Source: Actinomadura macra NBRC 14102 (lineage in GTDB: Bacteria > Actinomycetota > Actinomycetes > Streptosporangiales > Streptosporangiaceae). Taken from it: a stretch of 64,000 nt of DNA. Both the position numbers and the translations under genes were made by a program. Where the stretch lies: NCBI RefSeq assembly GCF_001552215.1, contig NZ_BCQT01000003.1, positions 1 through 64,000 on the forward strand, written 5' to 3'. The notes under the pieces were generated by a model. The model was not told where the DNA came from. It searched no databases and saw nothing but the letters and a program-made list of their open reading frames with translations. This document shows positions 33,274 through 40,384 of this stretch, piece after piece; the first letter of the stretch is position 1, and every line of letters begins with the position of its first letter.

Positions 33274-34236
33274 ATGAAGTTGTCTCTGCGCAATGTCAGG
33301 ATGATTGCACCGATCATCGCGCTGTCGTTGGCCGCCGGATGCGGTCTCACCGGGAAGGTGACCTATAAGCCTCCGTTGCTGCCGGTCGAGATCAGTATCG
33401 ATCTGGCCAGCGGGAGACCCACGGTTTCCGTGAACGGCAAATGGACGACGCCATGGGGAACCTTCGGCCTGAATCTGAGCCGCGAGCTTCCGCGTAACAA
33501 GAAGCCGCCGAAGGACCGCACCACCGTGGTCGTCGTCCAGGCCGCCGGTACGCAGCAACTCGGACACGGTTTTCTGCTGAGCGGCCGCGGCAAGGTCGGA
33601 GTGTGCGTCTACGGAGGCGCGTATCAGGTGTTCAGCAAGGACAACAACGTCATCTTCACCGAACCGCTGGTGCCGGGAGGAAGGGTCCGGTTCGTCAACC
33701 CGGACCTGGGCAAGAAAGCATGCGAAGGCGACCTTGGCGGCAGCCAGAACATGGCCGCCCCATCTCCGGTGACAACTCCGTCTCCGGCGGCGGTCACCCC
33801 GTCTCCCGTGGCGACCAAGCTGGATTCGGGTTCGCTGAAGGTCGCCTCGGTCACCCTCGGCACCGCCACGTACCGGCTCGCCGTCGCCGAGACTCTTACG
33901 CAGCAGAGACTGGGCATGGCGGAATGGGAATCGTCCGAACTCAAGGGCATTTCCGGAATGCTCTTCAGCCATCCGCCGAACCCGCAACCCGCGGCACCCA
34001 AGGTGCACAGCCTCAGCCGCTACCGCTTCAGTACGGACCTGTTCTTCTTTGACGCCCAAGGCCGGGCCCTCGTCGACCAGTACCTGAACAAGCCACCCTG
34101 TAAGGGAACCAAGTTCGCCTGCGAGCATTACTCGCCGCATGTCAACAAGCAGCCCGTTCCCTACCGCTACGTCATCGAGGCGCCGACCGGCAAGATCGCT
34201 CCACCGACCCCTGGCACCACCCTGACAATCCGATGA
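33274..34236 (+). CDS. lipoprotein with DUF192 domain
   Basis: 320 residues. A lipoprotein signal (IIALSLAAGC, Cys near 23) anchors it outside. Residues about 30-150 form a strand-rich domain of unknown type (VSVNGKWTTPWGTFGLNLSR, GRGKVGVCVYGGAYQVF). A Pro/Ser/Thr linker follows. Residues about 187-320 match DUF192: YRLAVAETLTQQRLGMAEWE, GISGMLFSHPPNP, FSTDLFFFDAQGRALVDQYL and PYRYVIEAPTGKI. The DUF192 core is interrupted by an extra loop with two cysteines (PPCKGTKFACEH). GC content is lower than in neighbours. A strong hairpin follows. Confidence 0.7.
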   Translation: MKLSLRNVRMIAPIIALSLAAGCGLTGKVTYKPPLLPVEISIDLASGRPTVSVNGKWTTPWGTFGLNLSRELPRNKKPPKDRTTVVVVQAAGTQQLGHGFLLSGRGKVGVCVYGGAYQVFSKDNNVIFTEPLVPGGRVRFVNPDLGKKACEGDLGGSQNMAAPSPVTTPSPAAVTPSPVATKLDSGSLKVASVTLGTATYRLAVAETLTQQRLGMAEWESSELKGISGMLFSHPPNPQPAAPKVHSLSRYRFSTDLFFFDAQGRALVDQYLNKPPCKGTKFACEHYSPHVNKQPVPYRYVIEAPTGKIAPPTPGTTLTIR

Positions 34237-34288
34237 CACTGGGGGCTGGGCGCGGTCCGGCTCTGGCGCGCACTGCGGAGTTCACGTC

Positions 34289-34324
34289 CGAGCGGCGTCC
34301 AGAAATGAATCTGGACGCCGCTCG
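34289..34324. terminator. bidirectional hairpin terminator
   Basis: A perfect 15-bp stem (34289-34303 with 34310-34324) around the loop AATGAA lies between the convergent lipoprotein and Spo0M-like genes, 53 bases after one stop and 22 bases before the other. Confidence 0.8.
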
Positions 34325-34345
34325 AACGAACGAGAAATCGGCGTT

Positions 34346-35131
34346 CTAGAAGAAGCCCCTGCGGCGTCCCGCGTCCTGGAGGAAGCCGCCGAGCTGCTGC
34401 TCCCAGTCGACGTTGCCGACGGTGGCGTAGTCGACGGTGAAGCGGCTGAAGGCGTCATGCCCCTCGGACAGCATCCCGCCGCGCTTGTCGAGCTCCAGCA
34501 CGACCTCCATCGACTGCGGGTAGGACACGAAAGTCACTTCGAGCTGCTTGATGCCCCGCGCGAACTGCGGCGGGGGCATGAACTCGATCTCCTGGTAGAA
34601 CGGCAGCTCCTGGTGCACGCCCCAGATACGGCCCTTCTCGCAGTCGGCGTTGCGGAACCGGAAGCCGAGGTTGGAGAACGCGGCGAGGATGCGCTCCTGC
34701 GCGGGCAGCGGGTGGACGGCGATCGGGTCGAGGTCACCGGGGTCGAGCGCGCCGGCGACCTCCAGTTCGGTCGCGAGCCCGACCGTGGTCCCGTGCAGCG
34801 GCTGCCCGTACATGTGGGTGAGCGGCGCCTCCCACGGGATCGGGAACTGGAAGGGGACGCTGTGCCGCGCGCCCTCCTGTAGCTTGAAGTTCCCGGCGAC
34901 GGGCATCTTGGAGTACTCCAGGTTCGTGGTGTACTCGTTGTCGCCCGACTCGACCTCGACGCGGGTGCGCAGGGCCAGGGTGACGGACGTGATGTCGGAG
35001 TTGTGCTGGCCGCCGATGATGGTGATCTCGCCCGTCACGATGGCGCCCGGCGTGGTGTTCGGGTCGTGCAGCACCGTTTCGATCGAGGGGCCGCCGATTC
35101 CCATCGCCTGACGCAGCTTCTTGAAGACCAA
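34346..35131 (-). CDS. Spo0M-like sporulation-control protein
   Basis: 261 residues matching the SpoOM family, an arrestin-like fold first described as a sporulation regulator in Bacillus and common in actinomycetes. Features are FKKLRQAMGIGGPSIETVLH, PGAIVTGEITIIGGQHNSDI, SVPFQFPIPWEAPLTHMYGQ, VGLATELEVAGALDPGDLDP and the end WEQQLGGFLQDAGRR. The protein is cytosolic, with no signal sequence. The start is a TTG at 35131, chosen because GGGAGGG lies eight bases before it and the family begins at VFKKL. It ends near a strong hairpin. Its role in a sporulating actinomycete is only inferred. Confidence 0.9.
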   Translation of the reverse strand: MVFKKLRQAMGIGGPSIETVLHDPNTTPGAIVTGEITIIGGQHNSDITSVTLALRTRVEVESGDNEYTTNLEYSKMPVAGNFKLQEGARHSVPFQFPIPWEAPLTHMYGQPLHGTTVGLATELEVAGALDPGDLDPIAVHPLPAQERILAAFSNLGFRFRNADCEKGRIWGVHQELPFYQEIEFMPPPQFARGIKQLEVTFVSYPQSMEVVLELDKRGGMLSEGHDAFSRFTVDYATVGNVDWEQQLGGFLQDAGRRRGFF

Positions 35132-35248
35132 GGTGTGTCCCTCCCGTGTTCGAGCAACCCCTGGGCGCTCTCGTCCCATAGACGCCCCTAGGGGAGGGTA
35201 CGTTCCCAAAAGGTCTCGTGACCTGCGATTCGGTAGATCCGCAGCCGT

Positions 35249-35575
35249 TCAGTGGCCGCCACCCCCGGCGAGGTTGAGGCCGACGACCCCGGCGATGATG
35301 AGGGCCAGCGCGCCGATCTTGACGGCGGAGACGTCGTCGCCCATGACCAGCATGCCGAGCGCGGCCGTGCCGACGGCGCCGATACCGACCCACACCGCGT
35401 ACGCCGTGCCGACCTCCAGGGTCTTCAGCGCCAGGTTGAGCAGGCCGAAGCTGGTCACGGCGAAGACGAGGAAGCCGAGGGACGGCACGAGTTCGGTGAA
35501 GCCCTTGCTGCCCTTCAGGCACAGGGCCATCGCGACCTCGAAGAGGCCCGCGACGATGACGAGGATCCAAGCCAT
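35249..35575 (-). CDS. gdx: SMR-family guanidinium exporter
   Basis: 108 residues, four membrane helices, typical small multidrug resistance protein. Glu13 in MAWILVIVAGLFEVAMALCL is the proton/substrate site. KGSKGF after helix 1, WVGIGAVGTAALGMLVMGDD and ALALIIAGVVGLNLAG follow the Gdx branch, which exports guanidinium in exchange for protons rather than broad drugs. A guanidine-III riboswitch ends about 34 bases before the ATG, which makes the substrate assignment strong. A terminator hairpin separates it from the upstream ugd gene. Confidence 0.93.
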   Translation of the reverse strand: MAWILVIVAGLFEVAMALCLKGSKGFTELVPSLGFLVFAVTSFGLLNLALKTLEVGTAYAVWVGIGAVGTAALGMLVMGDDVSAVKIGALALIIAGVVGLNLAGGGGH

Positions 35576-35608
35576 GGTGCTACTCCCGGACGGGACGACG
35601 ATGGTCGA

Positions 35609-35649
35609 CGCGTCGTCTTCGCCTGCCGGGTACGGCGCACCTCGTCCGG
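35609..35649 (-). ncRNA. guanidine-III riboswitch (ykkC-III)
   Basis: The minus strand reads CCGGACGAGGTGCGCCGTAC then CCGG, followed by a short linker, GAAGACGACGCG. This is nearly identical to the conserved core of the class-III guanidine aptamer, in which GCGCCGU pairs with the 3' segment as a pseudoknot. One pseudoknot pair would be C-A here (ACGACGC instead of ACGGCGC). It lies in the leader of the SMR gene, where such switches turn on translation when guanidinium rises. Confidence 0.9.
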
Positions 35650-35698
35650 GAGAACCCGGTAAAGGGCCCTCACAGCCGACAACGCCCCCACAAAGAGC

Positions 35699-35738
35699 GA
35701 TGTTCCCGCCGATGACGGAAGTCACCGGCGGGAACATC
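35699..35738 (-). terminator. hairpin terminator downstream of ugd
   Basis: GATGTTCCCGCCG (35699-35711) and its exact complement (35726-35738) form a 13-bp stem, extended by an inner TGAC/GTCA pair. It lies 51 bases beyond the ugd stop and 50 bases before the riboswitch, so it isolates the two units. Confidence 0.75.
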
Positions 35739-35788
35739 AAAGTCCGCTCAGGAACGCCTCAAAGCCCCCTACCGCGATCTGGGGTCCG

Positions 35789-37123
35789 TCAGAGGGACCG
35801 GCCCAGCGCGCGGTACTCCCAGCCGGCCGCGCGCCAGCGGGCGGCGTCGAGGGCGTGCCGGCCGTCGACGATCCGCTTGTGCCGGACGACCTGGGCCAGC
35901 GCGTCCGGCTCGATCTCCCGGAAGTCCGACCATTCGGTCAGCAGCACGACGACGTCGGCGTCCTCGGCGGCGTTCAGCGCGCTCTCGCCGTACCGCAGCT
36001 CGGGGTAGGCGCGGCGGGCGTTGTCCAGCGCGGCGGGGTCGAAGACCCGTACGTGCCCGCCGAGGCCGTGCATCGTGCGCGCCACGTCCAGCGCGGGGGC
36101 GTCGCGGATGTCGTCGGAGTTCGGCTTGAACGCCGCGCCCCACGCCGCGATGCGCTTGCCGGAGATCTGACCGCCGAGCAGCTCGCGGACGAGGTCGACG
36201 GTGCGGGCGCGGCGGCGCCGGTTGATGTCGTCCACCTCGCGCAGGAACGACACGGCCTGCCCGACGCCGATCTCCTCGGCGCGGTGCGCGAACGCCCGGA
36301 TGTCCTTGGGCAGGCAGCCGCCGCCGAAGCCGAGGCCCGGCTTGAGGAACTTGCCGCCGATCCGGTCGTCCAGCGCGAGGGAGTCGGCAAGGTCCTTGAT
36401 GTCGGCGCCGACCGCCTCGCAGACCTCCGCCATCGCGTTGATGTAGCTGATCTTGGTGGCGAGGAACGAGTTCGCCGCGACCTTGACCAGCTCGGCGGTG
36501 GCGAGATCGGTGCGCACGACCGGGGTGCCGAGGTCCAGGACGGGCTTGAACGCCGCCCGCAGCCGCTCGTCGGCCCAGTCGGACGCGACACCGAACACGA
36601 GCCGGTCGGGGCGCATGGTGTCGTCCACGGCGAAGCCCTCGCGGAGGAACTCGGGGTTCCAGGCGAGCTCCACCTCTTCGCCCGCGGGGGCCAGCTCGTG
36701 CAGGACGCCGGTCAGCCGTGCCGCCGTGCCGACCGGGACCGTGGACTTGCCGACGACGAGGACGCGGCGGTCCAGGTGCGGCGCGAGCGCGCGCACCGCG
36801 GCGTCCACGTAGGTCAGGTCCGCGGCGTCCGAACCGGGCCGCTGGGGAGTCCCGACGCACACGAAGTGCACGTCGCCGAACTTGGCGGCCTCTTCGAACG
36901 ACGTCGTGAAGCGCAGCCGTCCCGATTCCAGCGCCTTGCTGAGCAGTTCGGGCAGGCCGGGCTCGAAGAACGGCACCTCCCCGGACGCCAGTTTCTCGAT
37001 CTTGCGCTGGTCGACGTCCACGCCGACGACCTCGAACCCGAGCACGGCCATGCAGATGGCGTGCGTGGCACCGAGGTAGCCGGTGCCGATGACGGTGAGC
37101 CGCGGGGACTCCGTCGCGTTCAT
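35789..37123 (-). CDS. ugd: UDP-glucose 6-dehydrogenase
   Basis: 444 residues, usual for the UDP-glucose/GDP-mannose dehydrogenase family. The NAD fold opens LTVIGTGYLGATHAICMAVL. The middle domain has LATAELVKVAANSFLATKIS, and catalytic Cys270 is in LGFGGGCLPKDIRAFA. The C-terminal UDP-binding domain has IAAWGAAFKPNSDDIRDAPA and TEWSDFREIEPD. It oxidises UDP-glucose twice to UDP-glucuronate. GGAGAACC lies about nine bases before ATG 37123. It sits downstream of the beta-helix and GT2 genes on the same strand, and would supply their uronic acid donor. A hairpin between it and the last beta-helix gene suggests a separate or attenuated transcript. Confidence 0.93.
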   Translation of the reverse strand: MNATESPRLTVIGTGYLGATHAICMAVLGFEVVGVDVDQRKIEKLASGEVPFFEPGLPELLSKALESGRLRFTTSFEEAAKFGDVHFVCVGTPQRPGSDAADLTYVDAAVRALAPHLDRRVLVVGKSTVPVGTAARLTGVLHELAPAGEEVELAWNPEFLREGFAVDDTMRPDRLVFGVASDWADERLRAAFKPVLDLGTPVVRTDLATAELVKVAANSFLATKISYINAMAEVCEAVGADIKDLADSLALDDRIGGKFLKPGLGFGGGCLPKDIRAFAHRAEEIGVGQAVSFLREVDDINRRRRARTVDLVRELLGGQISGKRIAAWGAAFKPNSDDIRDAPALDVARTMHGLGGHVRVFDPAALDNARRAYPELRYGESALNAAEDADVVVLLTEWSDFREIEPDALAQVVRHKRIVDGRHALDAARWRAAGWEYRALGRSL

Positions 37124-37254
37124 ATCGCGGTTCTCCTTGTTGTCTTTCGGTAGTGCCTCAGCCGTCACGCGAGCGCGCCACCCGGCCGGTCAGCGATGCC
37201 GGAGGTGAGCCTCGGCAGGCCGGATAGCGAAGCGACGCCGGGCTCGCACGAGCA

Positions 37255-37293
37255 CGGTCCGGGGCGCCGGCCGCTAGCCGAGCGCCCGGACCG
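37255..37293 (-). terminator. hairpin between beta-helix operon and ugd
   Basis: CGGTCCGGGGCGC (from 37255) pairs with GCGCCCGGACCG (37282-37293) with one bulged base around a 14-base loop. It begins seven bases after the stop codon of the third beta-helix gene. Confidence 0.6.
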
Positions 37294-37299
37294 GGGTCC

Positions 37300-38448
37300 T
37301 CATGAGCACGAGCCCTTCTTCGTCAGCCGGCCGCCCTGGACCTTGTTGCCGCAGTCGATCGTGTTACCGCCGACCGTGTCGTTGATGCCCACCCCGCGGC
37401 CGCCCGCGAGGTTGATGATGTTGCCGCGGAAGATGTTCCCGCGGCCCCAGCCGTCCACGATCTCGTGGGTCTGGAAGCCGTCGAGGGGCGTCTTGGTGCC
37501 CTTGTTGCCCTCGATCAGGTAGCCGTTGCCCTTGACGTCCACCCACGAGTCGTTGTGCTTGTCGCCGCCGGTCCTGGATCCGTCGAACACGTTGTTCAGG
37601 ATCTTCCCGCCGGTCGTGCCCTCCTTGATGTCGATCGCCTCGGCGGTCGCGCGGATCACGTTGCCCCGCACCACGTTGTTGTCGCTCTTGTCCATCTTCC
37701 CGCCGGAGAACTTCTCCCAGTTCGACTCGGCGGAGCCCAGGTAGACGCCCTCACCGAACTTCTCGCGCCGCAGGCCGGTGTTGTAGATCTTGTTGTACTG
37801 CACGGTGTTGCCGGTGGAGAAGTTGCGGAGGTGGATGGCCTCGTCGCCGATGTCGTGGACGTTGAGGCCCTGGATGACGGAACCGTTCGTGCTGTCGGCC
37901 ATCACGCCCTTCTGGCTGTTCTGAACGGTGAACCCGATCAGCCGCCAGTAGTTCGCCTTGTTCAGGTGGAACGCGTAGCCCTTCTTGATCCCGCCGCCAT
38001 CGATGATCGCGTCTTCGTCCCCGCACAGGAAGATGGGCTTGTCCTGCGTGCCGGCCGTCCGAGCGACGAACTTGCCCGTGTACGTGCCCGCCTTCATCCT
38101 GATGACGTCGCCGGGCTGTGCCTCGGCCAGCGCCTGCTCCAGGCCACGCGCGTCGCTCACGGTCTTCGTCGGGCGCGGACAGGCGATCTTTCCGGCGCCC
38201 TGCGGGACGGGCAGGGCCAGCGCCGGGCCCTTGGCCGCGCTCTGCGGCGCGCCGCCGTCGCCGTCGTCACCCTCGTCCACCTTGTCGCCTCCCTCGTCGT
38301 CGCCCTTCGCCGGGCCGACCGTCCCCTCGCTCGAGGTCCGCTTCGAGTCGCCGTCGTCCCTCCCGGTGACCACGAACACCAGCGTGCCGACGACGACCGC
38401 GCCGACGAGCAGGCCCAGGACGAACTTGATATCGATCTTCACCGTCAT
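37300..38448 (-). CDS. membrane-anchored right-handed beta-helix protein (pectate-lyase/epimerase-like)
   Basis: 382 residues. One N-terminal membrane anchor (IKFVLGLLVGAVVVGTLVFV) and an acidic linker lead to a secreted right-handed parallel beta-helix of about 270 residues. It opens LEQALAEAQPGDVIRMKAGT, then FVARTAGTQDKPIFLCGDED, IDGGGIKKGYAFHLNKANYW and repeated coils such as NVHDIGDEAIHLRNFSTGNT, VRGNVIRATAEAIDIKEGTT and NIFRGNIINLAGGRGVGIND. The opening and the DAIIDGG motif are those of pectate lyase-like and chondroitinase B-like enzymes, which act on uronate polymers. Four cysteines may form disulfides. It follows two larger beta-helix proteins and a GT2 synthase in one operon. Lyase, epimerase or binding activity cannot be separated by eye. 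Confidence 0.8.
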   Translation of the reverse strand: MTVKIDIKFVLGLLVGAVVVGTLVFVVTGRDDGDSKRTSSEGTVGPAKGDDEGGDKVDEGDDGDGGAPQSAAKGPALALPVPQGAGKIACPRPTKTVSDARGLEQALAEAQPGDVIRMKAGTYTGKFVARTAGTQDKPIFLCGDEDAIIDGGGIKKGYAFHLNKANYWRLIGFTVQNSQKGVMADSTNGSVIQGLNVHDIGDEAIHLRNFSTGNTVQYNKIYNTGLRREKFGEGVYLGSAESNWEKFSGGKMDKSDNNVVRGNVIRATAEAIDIKEGTTGGKILNNVFDGSRTGGDKHNDSWVDVKGNGYLIEGNKGTKTPLDGFQTHEIVDGWGRGNIFRGNIINLAGGRGVGINDTVGGNTIDCGNKVQGGRLTKKGSCS

Positions 38449-38469
38449 TGCCGGACTCCCTCACAGGCC

Positions 38470-40383
38470 TCAGACGCGGCGGAGCAGTTGGACGGGACGC
38501 TCCTCCAGCTTGGCCTGGTTCTCGTATGGGTGGGCGCCGCGGCGGCCGATGCGCAGCGCCGCGCCTCGCGAGCGGAACATGGAGATGGCCACGAGCAGGA
38601 ACACGCCCGCCCAGATCAGGTTCATCGGCTTGAAGATCCGCTTGACCCACGTCCAGAATCCCGCGGTCTTGTGCCATCCCTTGGTGTTGTTGCCGGTGTC
38701 TGCGTACTTGCCGGTGGCGCGGTCGACGTCCATGACGCTCGTGCCGGCGCCGCCGATGGTGTTGCCCGTGATGGTGGTGCCGCTGACGTCCCCGCGCAAT
38801 GTGATCCCGTGTCGGCGCGCCGACTGCACGGTGTTGCCGGTGATGGCGCTGCCGGCGTCCCGGACGTACAGCGCGGTCTTCGCGCCCACGATGACGTTCC
38901 CGGAGACGGTGCCGCCGCGGACCCCGTCGCGCAGCACGATCCCCTGGCGCTCCGGGTCCTTCACCTGGTTGCCGGAGATCTGGACGCGGGTCGCCCCGCC
39001 GCGCGCCACGATCCCCATGTCGCCGCCGATGATGCGGCTGTTCTGGACGGCGACGTTGTCGCCGCCCAGCAGTTCGACGCCGTACCGCCGGTTCCCCCGC
39101 GCCACGCTGCTGCTGATCAGGTTGCCGCCGAACGCGGTGACCGCCTCGCCGGACGCCGACGGGCCCTCGGCGAGCGGCTGCCCGTTCAGCGTGAAGCCGT
39201 TGCCGCCGTTCTCCTCGGACGTGCAGTTCGCCACCCGGACGCCCTCGGTGCCGCGTGACAGGACGAACCCGTCCCCGCGGCTCCCGGCGACCGTGGTGTT
39301 CTCGATCACGGCGTTCTTGGCGAACCGGTGCAGGATCACCCCGTGCACGAGGCTGTTCCTGATCGTGTTGTTGGTGAGCTGCGTCTGGTTGGACGCGGTC
39401 ACGAACAGACCGTAGGCGTCGCCGGTGAACGTGGAGTGGTCGATCGTCCCGCTCACGAGGTTCGCGGCCGGCACGAAGAACGACGTGCCCCGTCCCGCGC
39501 CGCCCGCCGCGGAGACCTCGACCTCTTCCCGGTTGCCGCGGGTCGGCTCGATGGCGCCGTTCGGCAGCCGCACCGCGCGCTGCGGGGCGGGCACGCCGGT
39601 CGGCTCGGCGGCCGAGTCGGGACGGTCCGAGCCGGTCAGCGCGACGCCGCCGGTCCGTCCGCTCCAGAAGCCGAGGTCGGAGACCTGCGTGTACTTCATG
39701 GTGAACTCGCCGCCGATGGCGCGGATGTAGGCGCGGCCGTCGGTCACCTGCGTGTCGGGCTTGTGGGTGTCGTCGTTCCAGCTCGTGAAGCGGACGGGGT
39801 TCTGCGCCGAGCCGTTGACCCGGACCATCCCGCCGGCACTGACGATCGAGGTGAACGAGCCGGGGATGCTGCGCATCCGGATCGTCAGCGGACCGGTGGG
39901 GCTCTGCAGGATCAGCTTCCCGCCGGCGGCCACCATGATGTTGACGCCGAGCAGGTAGGACCCGTCGTTCTGCTTCTGGAAGTCCTGCCCGGCCAGCTTG
40001 GCCAGTTCCGCCACGTAGTAGGGCTGGCGGCGCTGCGGCAGCATCAGCGTCCGGCCGTTCGCGGACGTGAGCAGGCGCGGTACGCGCGCCGCCGCGGCCT
40101 CGGCGCCGCCTCCCGCGAGGTCGGACTCCTGTTTGGCGCGGATCTGCATGATCCGCGTGTCCTCCTGGTCGACCAGCGTGGCCTGCTGCTTGGCCGACTC
40201 GGCGGACACGTCGTTGACGTCCGGCATGTCGGAGTTCTGGCCGGTGTAGACGCGGTAGCCGTACGTTCCGCCGGCGGCGAGGCCGAGCACCAGCACGGTC
40301 GTCGCGACCTTGCCGAAGCGCCGTTTCTTCGGCGGGGGCGCCGCGCCGTGCTGCGGGCCCTTCGGCTCCTGCGGTCCGCTCAT
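38470..40383 (-). CDS. membrane-anchored right-handed beta-helix protein B
   Basis: 637 residues. Basic cytoplasmic head (PPPKKRRFGK), anchor VATTVLVLGLAAGGTYGY, then a large extracytoplasmic region whose second half is a right-handed beta-helix (NTIRNSLVHGVILHRFAKNA, NSRIIGGDMGIVARGGATRV, NVIVGAKTALYVRDAGSAIT). A second membrane helix, LIWAGVFLLVAISMFRSRG, lies near the end and is followed by a basic tail ending LEERPVQLLRRV. It is a clear paralogue of the protein at 40385 (shared FWSGRTGG, SLVHGV, GSRGDGFVLSR and GPSASGE). The coil pattern resembles AlgG-type mannuronan epimerases. Its ATG follows the upstream stop by one base. Confidence 0.8.
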   Translation of the reverse strand: MSGPQEPKGPQHGAAPPPKKRRFGKVATTVLVLGLAAGGTYGYRVYTGQNSDMPDVNDVSAESAKQQATLVDQEDTRIMQIRAKQESDLAGGGAEAAAARVPRLLTSANGRTLMLPQRRQPYYVAELAKLAGQDFQKQNDGSYLLGVNIMVAAGGKLILQSPTGPLTIRMRSIPGSFTSIVSAGGMVRVNGSAQNPVRFTSWNDDTHKPDTQVTDGRAYIRAIGGEFTMKYTQVSDLGFWSGRTGGVALTGSDRPDSAAEPTGVPAPQRAVRLPNGAIEPTRGNREEVEVSAAGGAGRGTSFFVPAANLVSGTIDHSTFTGDAYGLFVTASNQTQLTNNTIRNSLVHGVILHRFAKNAVIENTTVAGSRGDGFVLSRGTEGVRVANCTSEENGGNGFTLNGQPLAEGPSASGEAVTAFGGNLISSSVARGNRRYGVELLGGDNVAVQNSRIIGGDMGIVARGGATRVQISGNQVKDPERQGIVLRDGVRGGTVSGNVIVGAKTALYVRDAGSAITGNTVQSARRHGITLRGDVSGTTITGNTIGGAGTSVMDVDRATGKYADTGNNTKGWHKTAGFWTWVKRIFKPMNLIWAGVFLLVAISMFRSRGAALRIGRRGAHPYENQAKLEERPVQLLRRV

Positions 40384-40384
40384 G

